Shown: piece after piece, positions 45,258-57,200 of the stretch
Position numbering within the stretch: position 1 is the first letter of the stretch
How the letters are laid out: the number at the start of each line of letters is the position of its first letter
Assembly: GCA_947568835.1 (NCBI GenBank)
Contig: OX387602.1
Location: 6,294,570-6,358,569 of the forward strand
Length of the DNA: 64,000 bases
Origin: Protonemura montana
Taxonomy: Eukaryota > Arthropoda > Insecta > Plecoptera > Nemouridae
Direction: 5' to 3'
The notes under the pieces: generated by a model
The model's database searches: none
What the model saw: the letters and a program-made list of their open reading frames with translations, nothing else
Told to the model about the DNA's origin: nothing
Translations under genes and position numbers: made by a program

Positions 45258-48200
45258 ATGGAGAACTATGAAAATGTAAACATTAATTTTATTTTGAGCA
45301 ATACTCACAAACATGAGGATGATTGCCAAGAGGATATGCTACTTTGCTTCAAGGTAATGTTTGATACACCTACTGTGTGGGTTGAGATACCAACAATAAT
45401 AGTTCTTGCATTTTTCTTGAGGAAGTTGCAAGTTACAAATAGTCAATTTAATGAAGTTCTGTGAATGAACATGAGTACACAATTAAGACCACGAATTTTT
45501 GTATTGTGTGTAACATTTATTTACATGTCTTCAGTGGTGCATTGAAAATAATATGAGCCCAAAATGGGTCAAAGAACAAGACTGCCATGATCTGCAACCA
45601 GGAAAGAAGGATGTCTTTGTCTTCGAAAAGTTTAAAGGGGATGCATTTGTACACTTACAGAAATTCAAGAGTGTGTAAGTTATTAAAACCCGTACCTAAG
45701 CACGGTTTTGCCAAATGCTCATATCTGAGCTACCCAGAAGCAGCTCGTGAGGGAGAGCTGTAGGGCTGCAGACCCTCTCAGCATTTTGACAAAAATAAAA
45801 AAAAAATCTATGAAAAAAATCAATAAATTTGATCAGTAAAAATCAATGAAAATCAATTGCGGCTGGTTTGACCACCTGCATGAGCTATCGAACTCGGCTT
45901 AACATGTCAGCAGCGAGATCGGCAGCTTAGCTCCTTTGCATGCGGCCACCTGACCTAGCCTAGTTCCTGGCCTAGTTCTCATTGGGCTTTCAGTCCTGCA
46001 GCACAGCGTGGCCCGATCATGCTTGGTTAGCTGTTAATGTCCTTGAACGCTTGCAACTTATTCAACGGTAATTCAGCGCTAGCACCCTAGTGCAAATGTG
46101 TCAACTGTCACTGTACTATTTACAGTACAGATAAGTTGATTACCCATTGGAGAATACTGTGCATGTGGTAAAAAACTTTTGTTTACTATTTTGAGCCTGC
46201 ATAAAAACTTGAAATTAAAGGTAATCATATGCAAATCAAACAGGGAGGTTATATGGTTTCTTTTGCTATGTAGCTGCTATAAAATGCATTAAAATTTTGT
46301 TCAAATAGCCCCCCCCCCCCCCCCCCCCCCTCCCACCTTCGTGGATTTACTGCAGCCACTCCTAGGCAAAACGGTCCCGAGCCGCTACTGGAGCTACCTA
46401 AATGATAAGTTGCTTACCCCTGTATTGCTGCTGCCCCACTTGCCATATTTGCATGAGATATAGTTTCTGATCAGTGATCAGAAATGATAAAGTTTAGAAC
46501 TAATGCGTACTGAATTGGTCCAGCAGAATTCTAGGCCCTCGTGCATTATTATCATGCATAACTGATGGCAAGCCGATTCCAAAGATCGGGTCTACAATTT
46601 TCACCACTGCCATGAGGGACTGTTTTGTCAGCTGCACTAGTCTTGACGAGAGTGAGAAGGTTTGTCGCATTTTCCCCTCATTCTATTCTCTTGTAACTCA
46701 TAAAAAAAGAAAATTATTTTTAAGTACTATCCAGGTTTTGACTGAAATTTGCCCACACTCTGCTTTTTTCACAGCATGCCTACATTACTTCACTATATAT
46801 TTTTTGTCAACAGAATTGATCAATAATTTAGTTTGTATGGTTTTATTTACAGGAAAATCTAGGAAAGAAAGTTATGTATATGGGAGGCATTTTTGATGCC
46901 AAACGTTTATTAACTGCAACAACCCACCTGGTTGCAGGGAATGTCCGTAGCAATAAATACAAGGCAAGTGGCAGATTTCCAACATTGAGCTTACTCATGC
47001 GAGTAATAATCAAATATTCATCCACATTACTGCAGCAAATATTTTTACCTCCAGCACCTAGCCTAGGAATAATTTCAATGGTGACCATCATACACACGGC
47101 CAGTTCTGTTCGGGAGAGAGGTTGGAGAAATTAAATTTAGTACAGCAACTTCATTCGCCTTGCTTATCAACTCTCCTCAGTATGGGTATGTGGAGGAATC
47201 CTGCTGTTCGCGTTTTACCGTCCTTCGGAAGGGACGTTATGCCGGTGGTCCCATTGGTGCTATTCGACAGGAGTAGGCTACGTGCTGGCACCGGGTTTCC
47301 CCTCCTCCCTTCTAGGCTAGGTTAGGTTCATCATCATCCTCATCATCATTCGCTCATTCACCGATGCCATTAGACTAGTGCCGCAGGACCAGTTGTCAAA
47401 ACAGTGCGTCGATAATCCCCAATAATCAATCCAATCAATAATTTTGATGTCCCCCCACCCCCTCCACACCACCTCTACTTAGGCAAATGTTATTGATCTT
47501 CCCTGTGCCTTATGAACAATTTTGGCTACAATTTAAAGTTTGTGTGGATACAACAGCATGTTATCCAAACGAATTGCAATGATGGTCATTTTACGATCAA
47601 ATATCTGTGCTCTTTGACCAAAATTATGAATACATTTTAAGAAATTCCCAATACTGATTAAATGATTTACTTACCCCGTTGAAAAAAAAAGTTGATTTTC
47701 CTATATAGAGCTGATTTTATTAACTCTATTTTTTTTCTACAAAAATGTGAGAAAAACAGAAAGGCTTCTGAAAGCCTCACAAGGCAATTTTATTTGGTAT
47801 TTCGATTGGAAGGTGGTGCCACCTGACTGGGTTTATTTTCAAAATTAATTTGTGTACCCTTTTTTCTGCAAAGTTTGTGTTTGAAAGCAATGCATAGAAG
47901 TGGAAAATAACCTCAGAGTAATAGTGGACAAATTGTTATTTATTTTGCAGCAAGCCGTTGATGCAAAGATACCTGTAATGTCCACACAGTGGGTGGATGC
48001 TGTGTGGGAGGAAAGTCTCAAGCGAAACGTTTACGCAAACGACAAAGATTTTGAACGCTTTAAGTGTCCCATCTTTCTTGGTATGAACATGACTTCTTCA
48101 AACATATCTCGGAAAGATAGAGAGAAGATAAAGACGCTGGTAGAAGCAAATGGTTAGTACACGATATTTAAGAAATAATCAAAATGAGCAACAAAATCTA

Positions 48201-51200
48201 CTTCTTGCAAAATGGGTGAAAATTGAAAAAGTAACTTCAAGCTAGTCATCAATTGGTAAGAGTGCCAAATGACTGGATAATTGGAATGGGAAGGAAAAGC
48301 ATGAGGGAGGGAAACAAAAAGATGGCATTGCATGGCTGGTTGCACAAATTCCATCTAGTTGTGCTCTTGCAAGAATTTAGGTCATCCTCGTGACACCCTT
48401 TAGTAAAAAAAAAAAAAAGAAACGCTCTTGTATACGTTGCTACCTGTTAATTGTTTACGTTGGCTTGACCAATGACTATTCCTGAGACAGAATTTGTCAG
48501 TTTTTGCATAACAAAAATGAAACCTAAGTTTAAAAATAAAATTTGTGTAGTAAGTCTAATGCCAGAAATTGAGTGAGTGTTGTCTTACTTAATGACAGAC
48601 TAAAACTGACTTTCAGGTGGAGTGTTTCAAGGCGTGCTGGCTGGCCAAGTCACGAATCTGCTCGTCATCAAAGGCACCCAAGGAGACAAATACAAATTTG
48701 CTCGAGAATTTGGCCTTCCATGTGTAGAGGCTGAATGGGTCTACGAGTCAGTCCGGCTGGGACATGCCATCGAAACCAAGCTCTACGAGGTCAGCGGCAG
48801 GGGATGCTCTACACCAGTAGACAGAGAAAAGTGTAAGCTTGCTGGACTTTCTTTTTGGGGGTCGTGCAAACCGGACCTGGGTCAACTTAAGGTCTTCTTT
48901 ATTAATTTTACTCTATCAATGACGAACACTGAAGACAACATGTCGAAACGTCTAAATTCTCGAGTTTTCTGCACTTTTCTGTGTCTGGATATTTGTACTT
49001 CGTCATGCCACCAAGAGATACTAACTTTGCTGTTCAATAAAAAGCAGTGGGGCCACTAGGGAAGATCAGACCCTCTCTTTCTCTGCTCCTTTCCATAGGG
49101 AGTCAGAGTCTCATGTGCCTCGTCTCTAATTTTTCAGCCAGCTTTCCCCAGGATATGTCTCTTCTGAGTTCCATTGGTTTTGCCAACGACACAATTTTAA
49201 AGCGTGGGACTGTGAACGAGACTTTCTGCAGATCAGAGCTCAGCACAATCAGCAAGACATCGTCGGAGCAAATGCGTGGTGAGTTACTTGCTAGAAGAAT
49301 TTGGCAGCCAAGAATTTTTCTAGGGTAAATCAAATATTTCTAGTTGAATGCCCTCTTTGGGTCTAACATAATACATCCACATAACATCAAGTTTCACGTT
49401 CTTTCTTCTTATTAACGTCATACTCTTTTTGGAGGTTGCCGAGGATTAATCAAATGGTTGTGTTTATGAGCGTAGCACTCATACAGCACAAAAAAGAATC
49501 TTTGCTCCTCTGTCGAGCAGCCTACTTGTACCATTGTGCTAGCCCATGCTGACACCGTGGTCCCATATTTCAGCCCAAGTCATGCCTTTGGCCCAACCGC
49601 TAGACTCACTCAACCAGCTAGATCTGAATGATGTGAAGGCAGCTGGAAATTTCCTCGATGGCTGCAAGGTGTTCCTGAGCGGGTTTGGGGCAGACTCCTG
49701 CGAGAAGCTGCGACGTGTACTCAACGCAGGCGGGGCCACTCGATTCAACGAGATTTCTGACTCGGTGTCTCACGTCATTATTGGCAGCACCTCGTTGAGC
49801 GATGTTGAGCAGATGCTGCGTTCGTGCGTACACAGGTAATCTTTAGGAAGTGCTGGCTGTGCCAGATGTGGCAAAAGGCAAAGATTTCTTTTAGTAATTT
49901 ACCTGTCCTGAATATATTGTCAACCAAAATGAACTAGACTTGCTTTCTTGGTTCCGTGTGCTATTTTTTGATACCCGTCACCATTTACCCCGCAAACAGC
50001 TTGCAACCGTATAGACCAGAGTCCAAACCATGGTTTTAAAGGGAGTTGTTGTCAGTTCTTAAGTTTTTATACACTATTTAAATTTTTGAACTGGGGGTGC
50101 GGTTGTCATTGTAATTGTTGGCTGTTGTCTGCAGGCCATTGGTGGTGACCTTGGAGTGGCTGCTTGAGAGTATAAAGATCCAAGGCCGAGCGCTGGAAGA
50201 TGATTTCCTTGTGACGCCATCTAAAGCGACATCAGCTAATCCTGAGCCACCATCGCCATCGCTGAAGAAGGTTTGTTGCTCGTGGACACTGCTATATTGT
50301 TAAAGTTTACCAAAGTACGCTAGTATGGAATCTAGAAGACTTCTTATACCATGCCGCAATGGTTTGTTTATTTCCACAGAAAGGTTCTTTTAGTTTATTT
50401 AGCTATTCTGACTAATAGCTAATAAGTAGAGCCACGATTATATGGTGATGCGCGAAATCGCGAATTGTTCTTATCTCTTGTTATTCATACAAATGTGTGC
50501 GATTCATTGAATTCCCAACTCAAATATGTAAGAAGCTCATCGCGACATAACGCGAAATTCACGAAAAATCATCCATAACACCGAAATCAACTATTTCCCG
50601 CGAAATCATCGCGAAATGAGCCTTTTCCCGTCCAATTATCTTCAATTTCAGATAATCTGTTATTTTTTTCATTTTTATCAAATCATATTTCACGGAAAAT
50701 AAATAAACAAACAAAATAACCCATTTGTTTTTATGCTAAATTGAGAGATAATGAAGCTCTTTCACTAAAATATGTGTATTTTGCAAAATAGCCACTTATT
50801 TCCATACAAAATATTTAAAATGTTTATTTTATCTCTCTAAACACACTTTTCTATGAATTTGTCATATTCAGGTCTGTTTCTCTTCAAATGCTGTCAACAT
50901 TCCTAAGCTTAGGGGGTAGAAGTAGTGGGGCAAAATGTTTGCTGTAGGAAACCATTGCCATTGGTTGGCTGAATCTTCCCCTCCTTGCCATGTGCGCACC
51001 ACATGCATTCAGTCTATATAGAGATTAGCTGGGATTTCAAATTTCAATGGGGTGTAATAAATCTTTGACTTTTGAGGATCAAGCAAAGCAACTCTTTGTG
51101 AGTGATGGATATATTTTGATGTGTGGAATCTGGAACACCAGACTTGTCTGGGAGAAAAAAGACAATCTTGCAAAGTATGTTAGTACCAGGCAGTGGGTCT

Positions 51201-54200
51201 AATTCACATTCTAATGGACATACAAATCTCAAACCCCTCATTTGCAGTTCTGACTTAGCAAACTATTTGAGCCCCTGTGAACAGTGTTGATGCAGAGAGG
51301 TTTTTTAGTCAATAAAACCTTGTGCTGACTGACAAAGGAACAAGAATGAAGGAAGCTACCATTGAAACTTGTTCAATGTTAAGTTTTAACAAGTAGTAGG
51401 TGTCCCTCATGCTGCCATACAATGTATTTCATGGTGGCATTTATGTAAAATATTTATATGTGCTATTAATTTTGTTCCAAGTCCCTTACAAATACCGATG
51501 TTGAGGACCTACACTAAATATTTGCTTTATTGTAATTATTATTGATCACTTCTTTATTAGAGATCCCAGTGCTTACCCTAAATCTTCATTCCTTTCGAAT
51601 GTAGATCGCAAAAGCTCTTTTTTTCTACTTAGCTATAAACGCTAAAATTCAAATAATTAGCACTACAATTTCGATAAAACTAATGCTAAAAACGCGTACC
51701 TTCTTTTTTCGTCACCTATGTCTGAAATCTGCTATAGACATGAAATTCTGTACTTTTTCCATAACACCGCCATAACACCGAAATCCAAAAAGCTTACCAC
51801 GAAATTATCGAAATCATAACACCATAAAATCTTGGCTCTACTAATAAGGAGGGAAGAGTGAAGAGTAGAAACAGAGGTAGAGTTAAAATAGAATAGTCAG
51901 AAGATTAAAGGATAAAACTTCCTAAAGATTTTACACTCTGCCACATATTTAATGAAAATTTCAAAAAGCAGTCTAGTTTGATTCCTGATTCTTTTCAAAA
52001 TAGCATAGCTTTCGTAAAAATAACACTACTAATTTTTTTTTTTAATTAATTTCTATTTTTCATCCATTAATTATAGGTAGAAACTAGAAAATATTTAATG
52101 GAAGGGATTTTCTTGATTATGCCAAATCATTTTTTGTCTTCTGCATGCTCTTTTTCATATTCCTTTTCATTCACCAACTTCTTCCATACTTCATTATCTA
52201 GCCAGCTTTCTTTCTCTTCATACTTCATTTCCCACCTCTTTTCTCCACATTTGTTTGTACTTTTTGTATCCCATATTTCTCTTGGTCTTCATCTTCCTTT
52301 CTCTCATATTCCAAGTTTAGAATCTTTCTTGGCAATCTTTCTTCCTCCATTCTCATAATTTTTTCAAATATTTTCAATCTTTCTTTCCCAATTTTAAAGC
52401 CTAATCTCTATATTTATTAGTTCTCAATATTTTGTTTATAATCTTGTCCAACTTTGTCACTCCTTCAATACTCCTTATAAACTGCATCTGCGCTGCTTCC
52501 GTTCTTCATTCCTTTGTTCCATTTAAACTCCACGATCCACAACCAAAAATTAAAATGGGTTTGTATTTCGTAGTACATCTTATATATTAGAAGCTTATAT
52601 TTTTGGGGAAGTTTTTGTCCCAAATTAGTTTTCTGACTTTGTTATACAAATTTTCCCCTTGTGTTCGTTTAATTATTTCCTTTTATATTCACGCATCTTT
52701 ATTGATCGAGCTTCCCAAATATTTAAAGTCTTTCTTCTTTTTCTCCATCTCCTTTCCCTTTTGTTTCACTACATCCAAGTATGTACAACCTTTGATTTTT
52801 CATTACATCGATGATCAATTCAACCCTTCCATTTAAACTAACCAAATGAATTATTCCGATCACAGGATGAATCAAAAACTTCATTGGGAGTTGAAGCCAA
52901 CCTCAAATTGTGAACCAAAGCAATGCTGACATTACATAACTTATTTTGACACAGTAGATCTCCAAAAACAACAGTTATCTAGAACTTGTGTAAAAATGAA
53001 CTAAAAAAATAAAGGATGTAAACAATTAAAAATACTTTTGAGACTGAACTAAGCACCTGGTTTGCCGCATTCCAGAGCCTGGCGATGCTGCGCACCCCTG
53101 CCGTGCCTCCGCTGGTGCTGGAACCTCAGCAGAACGAAGTGGAATCGGCTGCCGGAACGCTTATTCCGCAGTACCTGGGCAACGGTGGGGCAGGAGTTGC
53201 CATGGAGGGCACGCTCTTCAAGGTCCCATCAAAGCGTGCCGAACCCCATGAACCATCCGAGCCATCTCGTAACGAAACAGAACTCAACGACGATGACGAA
53301 TCGCAGTTAGAGAACTTCTTTGAAGGTAAGTGGCAAAATGATTTGAAAACTTGGCAAGCCACCACAGCATTATGCGTGAAACAAAAGTAATAAATGTTAA
53401 CATTGCAAATTTAGATGTTACAGTCGAACCAGCAAAAAAGTCAGAAGAAAGTGAGGTTCAAAAATGTGCAACAGGCACATTCAAATTCATTGTATTCATA
53501 GAAGTAAACATTGATTTTGCTTTCTTATGAAATTTTACATTTCATTTTGTTTTGGATTATCCCTTTTTTTGGGTGGGTTCATTGTCAATAGGGTGGGGCT
53601 CATTGCTAATCACTCAGTAATCACCTTAGGTTGAAGGTGAAATTCATTAAATTTGTTACATCTGCAGTTAAATTTGTGGGGTTAAGTTTGTCATTTGAAT
53701 TTTTCGATGTGAATTTTTCGAAATTAAAAAGCATGGACTCGATTGAAATTTTTAGCTTTTTTTCTATTGTTACGTGTTCTTTGGGACACACGGGGCCTGC
53801 TGGTTTTGGCAGGATTATGCAATGGCGGATGTACATTTGCAGCTTTTGCTTAAGAGTGCAGATTCAGCACATACCTAACTTGTACTGGGCAGTGATCCGA
53901 TTGCCAATAGCGCATGGTGTGTCAGCTGGTTTGCGCAAAGAGCGATTGCTGTAAATTAAATTCTTGGCCGTTCGTGGTCATGTCGAAACGTCAGGCAGGG
54001 TGTGGCAGCCGGTGCTTGTGACTTGAAAATTCTTCATCTCATTTCAAAAATTCAGATAGAGCCAGAAAATCTATTGTGTTATGTCTCTAAAAAGGCTTTT
54101 AGTGTCTTCTCTTTCGTTGAGTAGATTATTGACTCCAAAACTGGCACAAACACTCTCAGATTTTTCAAAGTCTTAATAAGGTGTAAACATAGTACCTCTG

Positions 54201-57200
54201 TGTTCCAGGGCTCAAGTTTCTGCTGGTCGGCTTTGACGACGAAAACCTTCAACTATGGACAGAGATGATTGAGAGCGTTGGCGGCGAGGTGGTTGCAGAC
54301 TCATACCGCGGCGTCCCCGATTACGGCATCGTGCCATTCTGGGGCGCAGAGGTTCGCCACGCAACCAAGGAGGTTGTCACCGATCTGTGGCTGGTAAGCA
54401 TGAGGTCCTGACTTCTTTGCTAACAAGCAAATACTGTAAACAATCAATTGCCGGGATAGGCTTCCTGCAATATTTTTTTAATATTGATTCAAGAAATTGT
54501 TAATGTCATGAGAGTTAGTTAAGATTAAGAGCTTCATATTTAAGAAATCTGCAATCTAATGAATTTAGGTATTTTTTAAATTAACTTAATCATATATTGC
54601 TTACTGCCCTTCACTGTGCTGGTTTTGACCAACCCTAGAAACTTATAAAACGTTACAAGGTTTCTGGAAAGAGTTAAAAAGAAACAACACAAGACTTGCA
54701 AAGGCATGACTGTTTCTTGTTATATCAAACTATTTTTTTATTGTTCCAGGATAGTTGCTCACAATCAAACGCGAGGGTACCAGTCGCCTACTACCATCTC
54801 CCCGTGGCAGTGCCATCAGTAAAGCCATTGACTGGCTACGTCTTGGGATTCAGCTCCTATGTTCTCAAGGAGCGAGACTATCTTGTCCTGCTCAGCGAAG
54901 TCCTCGGGGCAGTGTGAGTGAACGTGCCACTTGGAAGAGTTATCTTGGTTTTGGTACCGGATTCCTTCTATATTTATTTTTCAATGGGTGCATTCGGTTA
55001 TTGGATCAGAAAGATTTGGATGCAACCAGAGCACTGAAAGCGTTTTGTAATGACTTTGGTTAGCGAGAGCTGCGGTAGTAGACCAGTGCGCATGCCACCG
55101 GTTACGTTGTTTTAGTTTTTTGGGTTGTAACCAAAAAAGCCCTTGATTTGAACAATACGATTGGAACAGAGAGAAGTGCTCTGTGCTTAAATGTGGCCCT
55201 CACACTCGCATGTCGTGGGCTGTAGAATTGTATGGTCAACTGCAGCAATTCAGCATTGTATGACTGAGAGGGTCACAATTAATTTTAATTTAATGAATCT
55301 TTAAAATTATTAAACACTTCAATTTAGAAATGCCACGTAACCTGGTTTGTTAAGTGCCAGACTTAGAATGTGACGTGCAAATAAAAATAAATGTTAACAG
55401 TTAAATAATCTTTTGCAAGTAGACAAAATCAAAATTAAAATCTTCGATTAATAATAAATTCAATAATAATTTATCATTTGATACGACTTGAAAGTCCCAA
55501 AATGTAACTTGCCCAATTCGTTTCATTGTGCTTATCAACCGGGATAAAATATGTTAGACGAAACAAGAAGATATCAACCAGCTGACATTCTGATCCAGTT
55601 ACAGAATGCACGCTATGGTATACTGTCCTGTGGTTTAGTATTATTCTTAATACATTTTTTTAATACTTCCATCAAACCTCTTTGATAAATAATGCTGATT
55701 CCTAGTTGTGTCAAGGTTTGCTTGAAAGATTTTTAATGAAAAATTTGACCAAGTATTGCATGTCAATTTGACCAGTTTTATGTCCTTGGAATTCAAGAGC
55801 TAGTGTTAAAATAAAGCGTCTGCGATAGAGCATTAGACAGTCAGATCTACACTTTAACTTTCAAGCGTCTTATAAAATTCACTCAAGCTCGGTGATTCAT
55901 AATGTAACTATAGTCCGTCAGTGAGAGAAAAACAAACTTTTTCAACAGAGGCGCCACCTGTGGCTTTAGGGTGACATGTGGGTCAACTGTCATTTTTTAG
56001 AACACAAAAAATAATTCCTGATAATATCCCCCATTTGTATTTTGTTTGTTGTGCAACATTAGTTTTTTTTCCAGTTATTTCTACCAATTATAACAAACTT
56101 AGGATTATTTTGCAGATTTTAATATTTATTTTAAAATCTCACCACTGCCATCATATCTGCAATTTCATTCATGAGTTTGTATCAATGCTAGGGGACAGTC
56201 CTTGTGCTGGCATCTCTCTCTCGTGGGCTGCTCGTGGGTCTGTAATGCTGTTTAAAAATTAGCTAAGAAAGTGCTCTAACTGGAGTCAGTAAACGATTAA
56301 TTATTTCGCGAGCAGATCGCAAGACGTGTTTGCCCGAAGAGACTGTGTGGCCAAAAATATTGTGGCATCCACGCATCTGGTCTGCTCGGAGCCGGGCAGC
56401 ACCAAGTACGCTGCAGCTGTCAAGTGGGGGCTGCCTGCGGTGTCCCATAAGTGGCTGCGGGCATGCTTGCGTGAGCGCAAAGCCGTCGACACTGCGCCAT
56501 ACATCGTCACTGAAGCAACAACTCTGAGCCCCACTGTTGTAGAGCCAGGTACCATGCTCATTCCTTGTTTTTATTTAGCCATTTGCAAGAAAAACAAATA
56601 TTTTGCGGGGGACAGGATTTTTTTAACCTTTCTGTTTTCATTAACCTCTGGTAACTAGTTATCAAATTATTCCATTTTATAGAAATGACCTAGTATAAGA
56701 AAAGTCATAGATCAATAAGTGCAACTGAAATAGTCCTAAAGTTGACCACGGCAAAATGGTCGATGCAGGGGCATACGCCAAGGTCCTTTTTAGTATCAAA
56801 AGCATTACTTATAGAGTAAAACCATTCAACAGACTAACTTGCCAACTCAATTTTAATTGTAGATAAATCTTGCCTAATTCCGCTATCGAATAATAATGTT
56901 TCTCCTTATTTTTGCCAGCACTTTCGGTTACGCGCGAGGTACGAGCTGTCACCCCTAAAAACAGCTCCATCGACCGGAGTATGAACTCCTCGTACATGCC
57001 AAATGGAAACTCGACTCTACTGGCTGTCCCATCACCGTTACCCAACTCTACGCCTGTGCTGTCAGAAAAACGTTACAGCAACCGAACAGAACCAAATAGG
57101 ACTTCAGAGTCTTCAAAACTCAACGTCACACCCTCGAATGTATCAAACCAGTCCACATCCACTGCAACTCCCTCAATTTTGGGTCAGGACACAACTCCAC

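Noticed and set aside
45880-45980. tRNA-like phrase on the minus strand (ggagctaagctgcc ... gttcgatagctc)
   Set aside because: Box A and box B resemblance is partial and no cloverleaf forms; perhaps an old SINE head, but too weak to annotate.
47122-47325. Similar short frames at 47122 and 62452 with WRNPAV and PSFGRDV
   Set aside because: They are parts of two copies of a SINE, which has no protein product.
52098-52836. Plus-strand Ser/Phe-rich frames
   Set aside because: Shadow of a decayed LINE on the minus strand; composition-driven.
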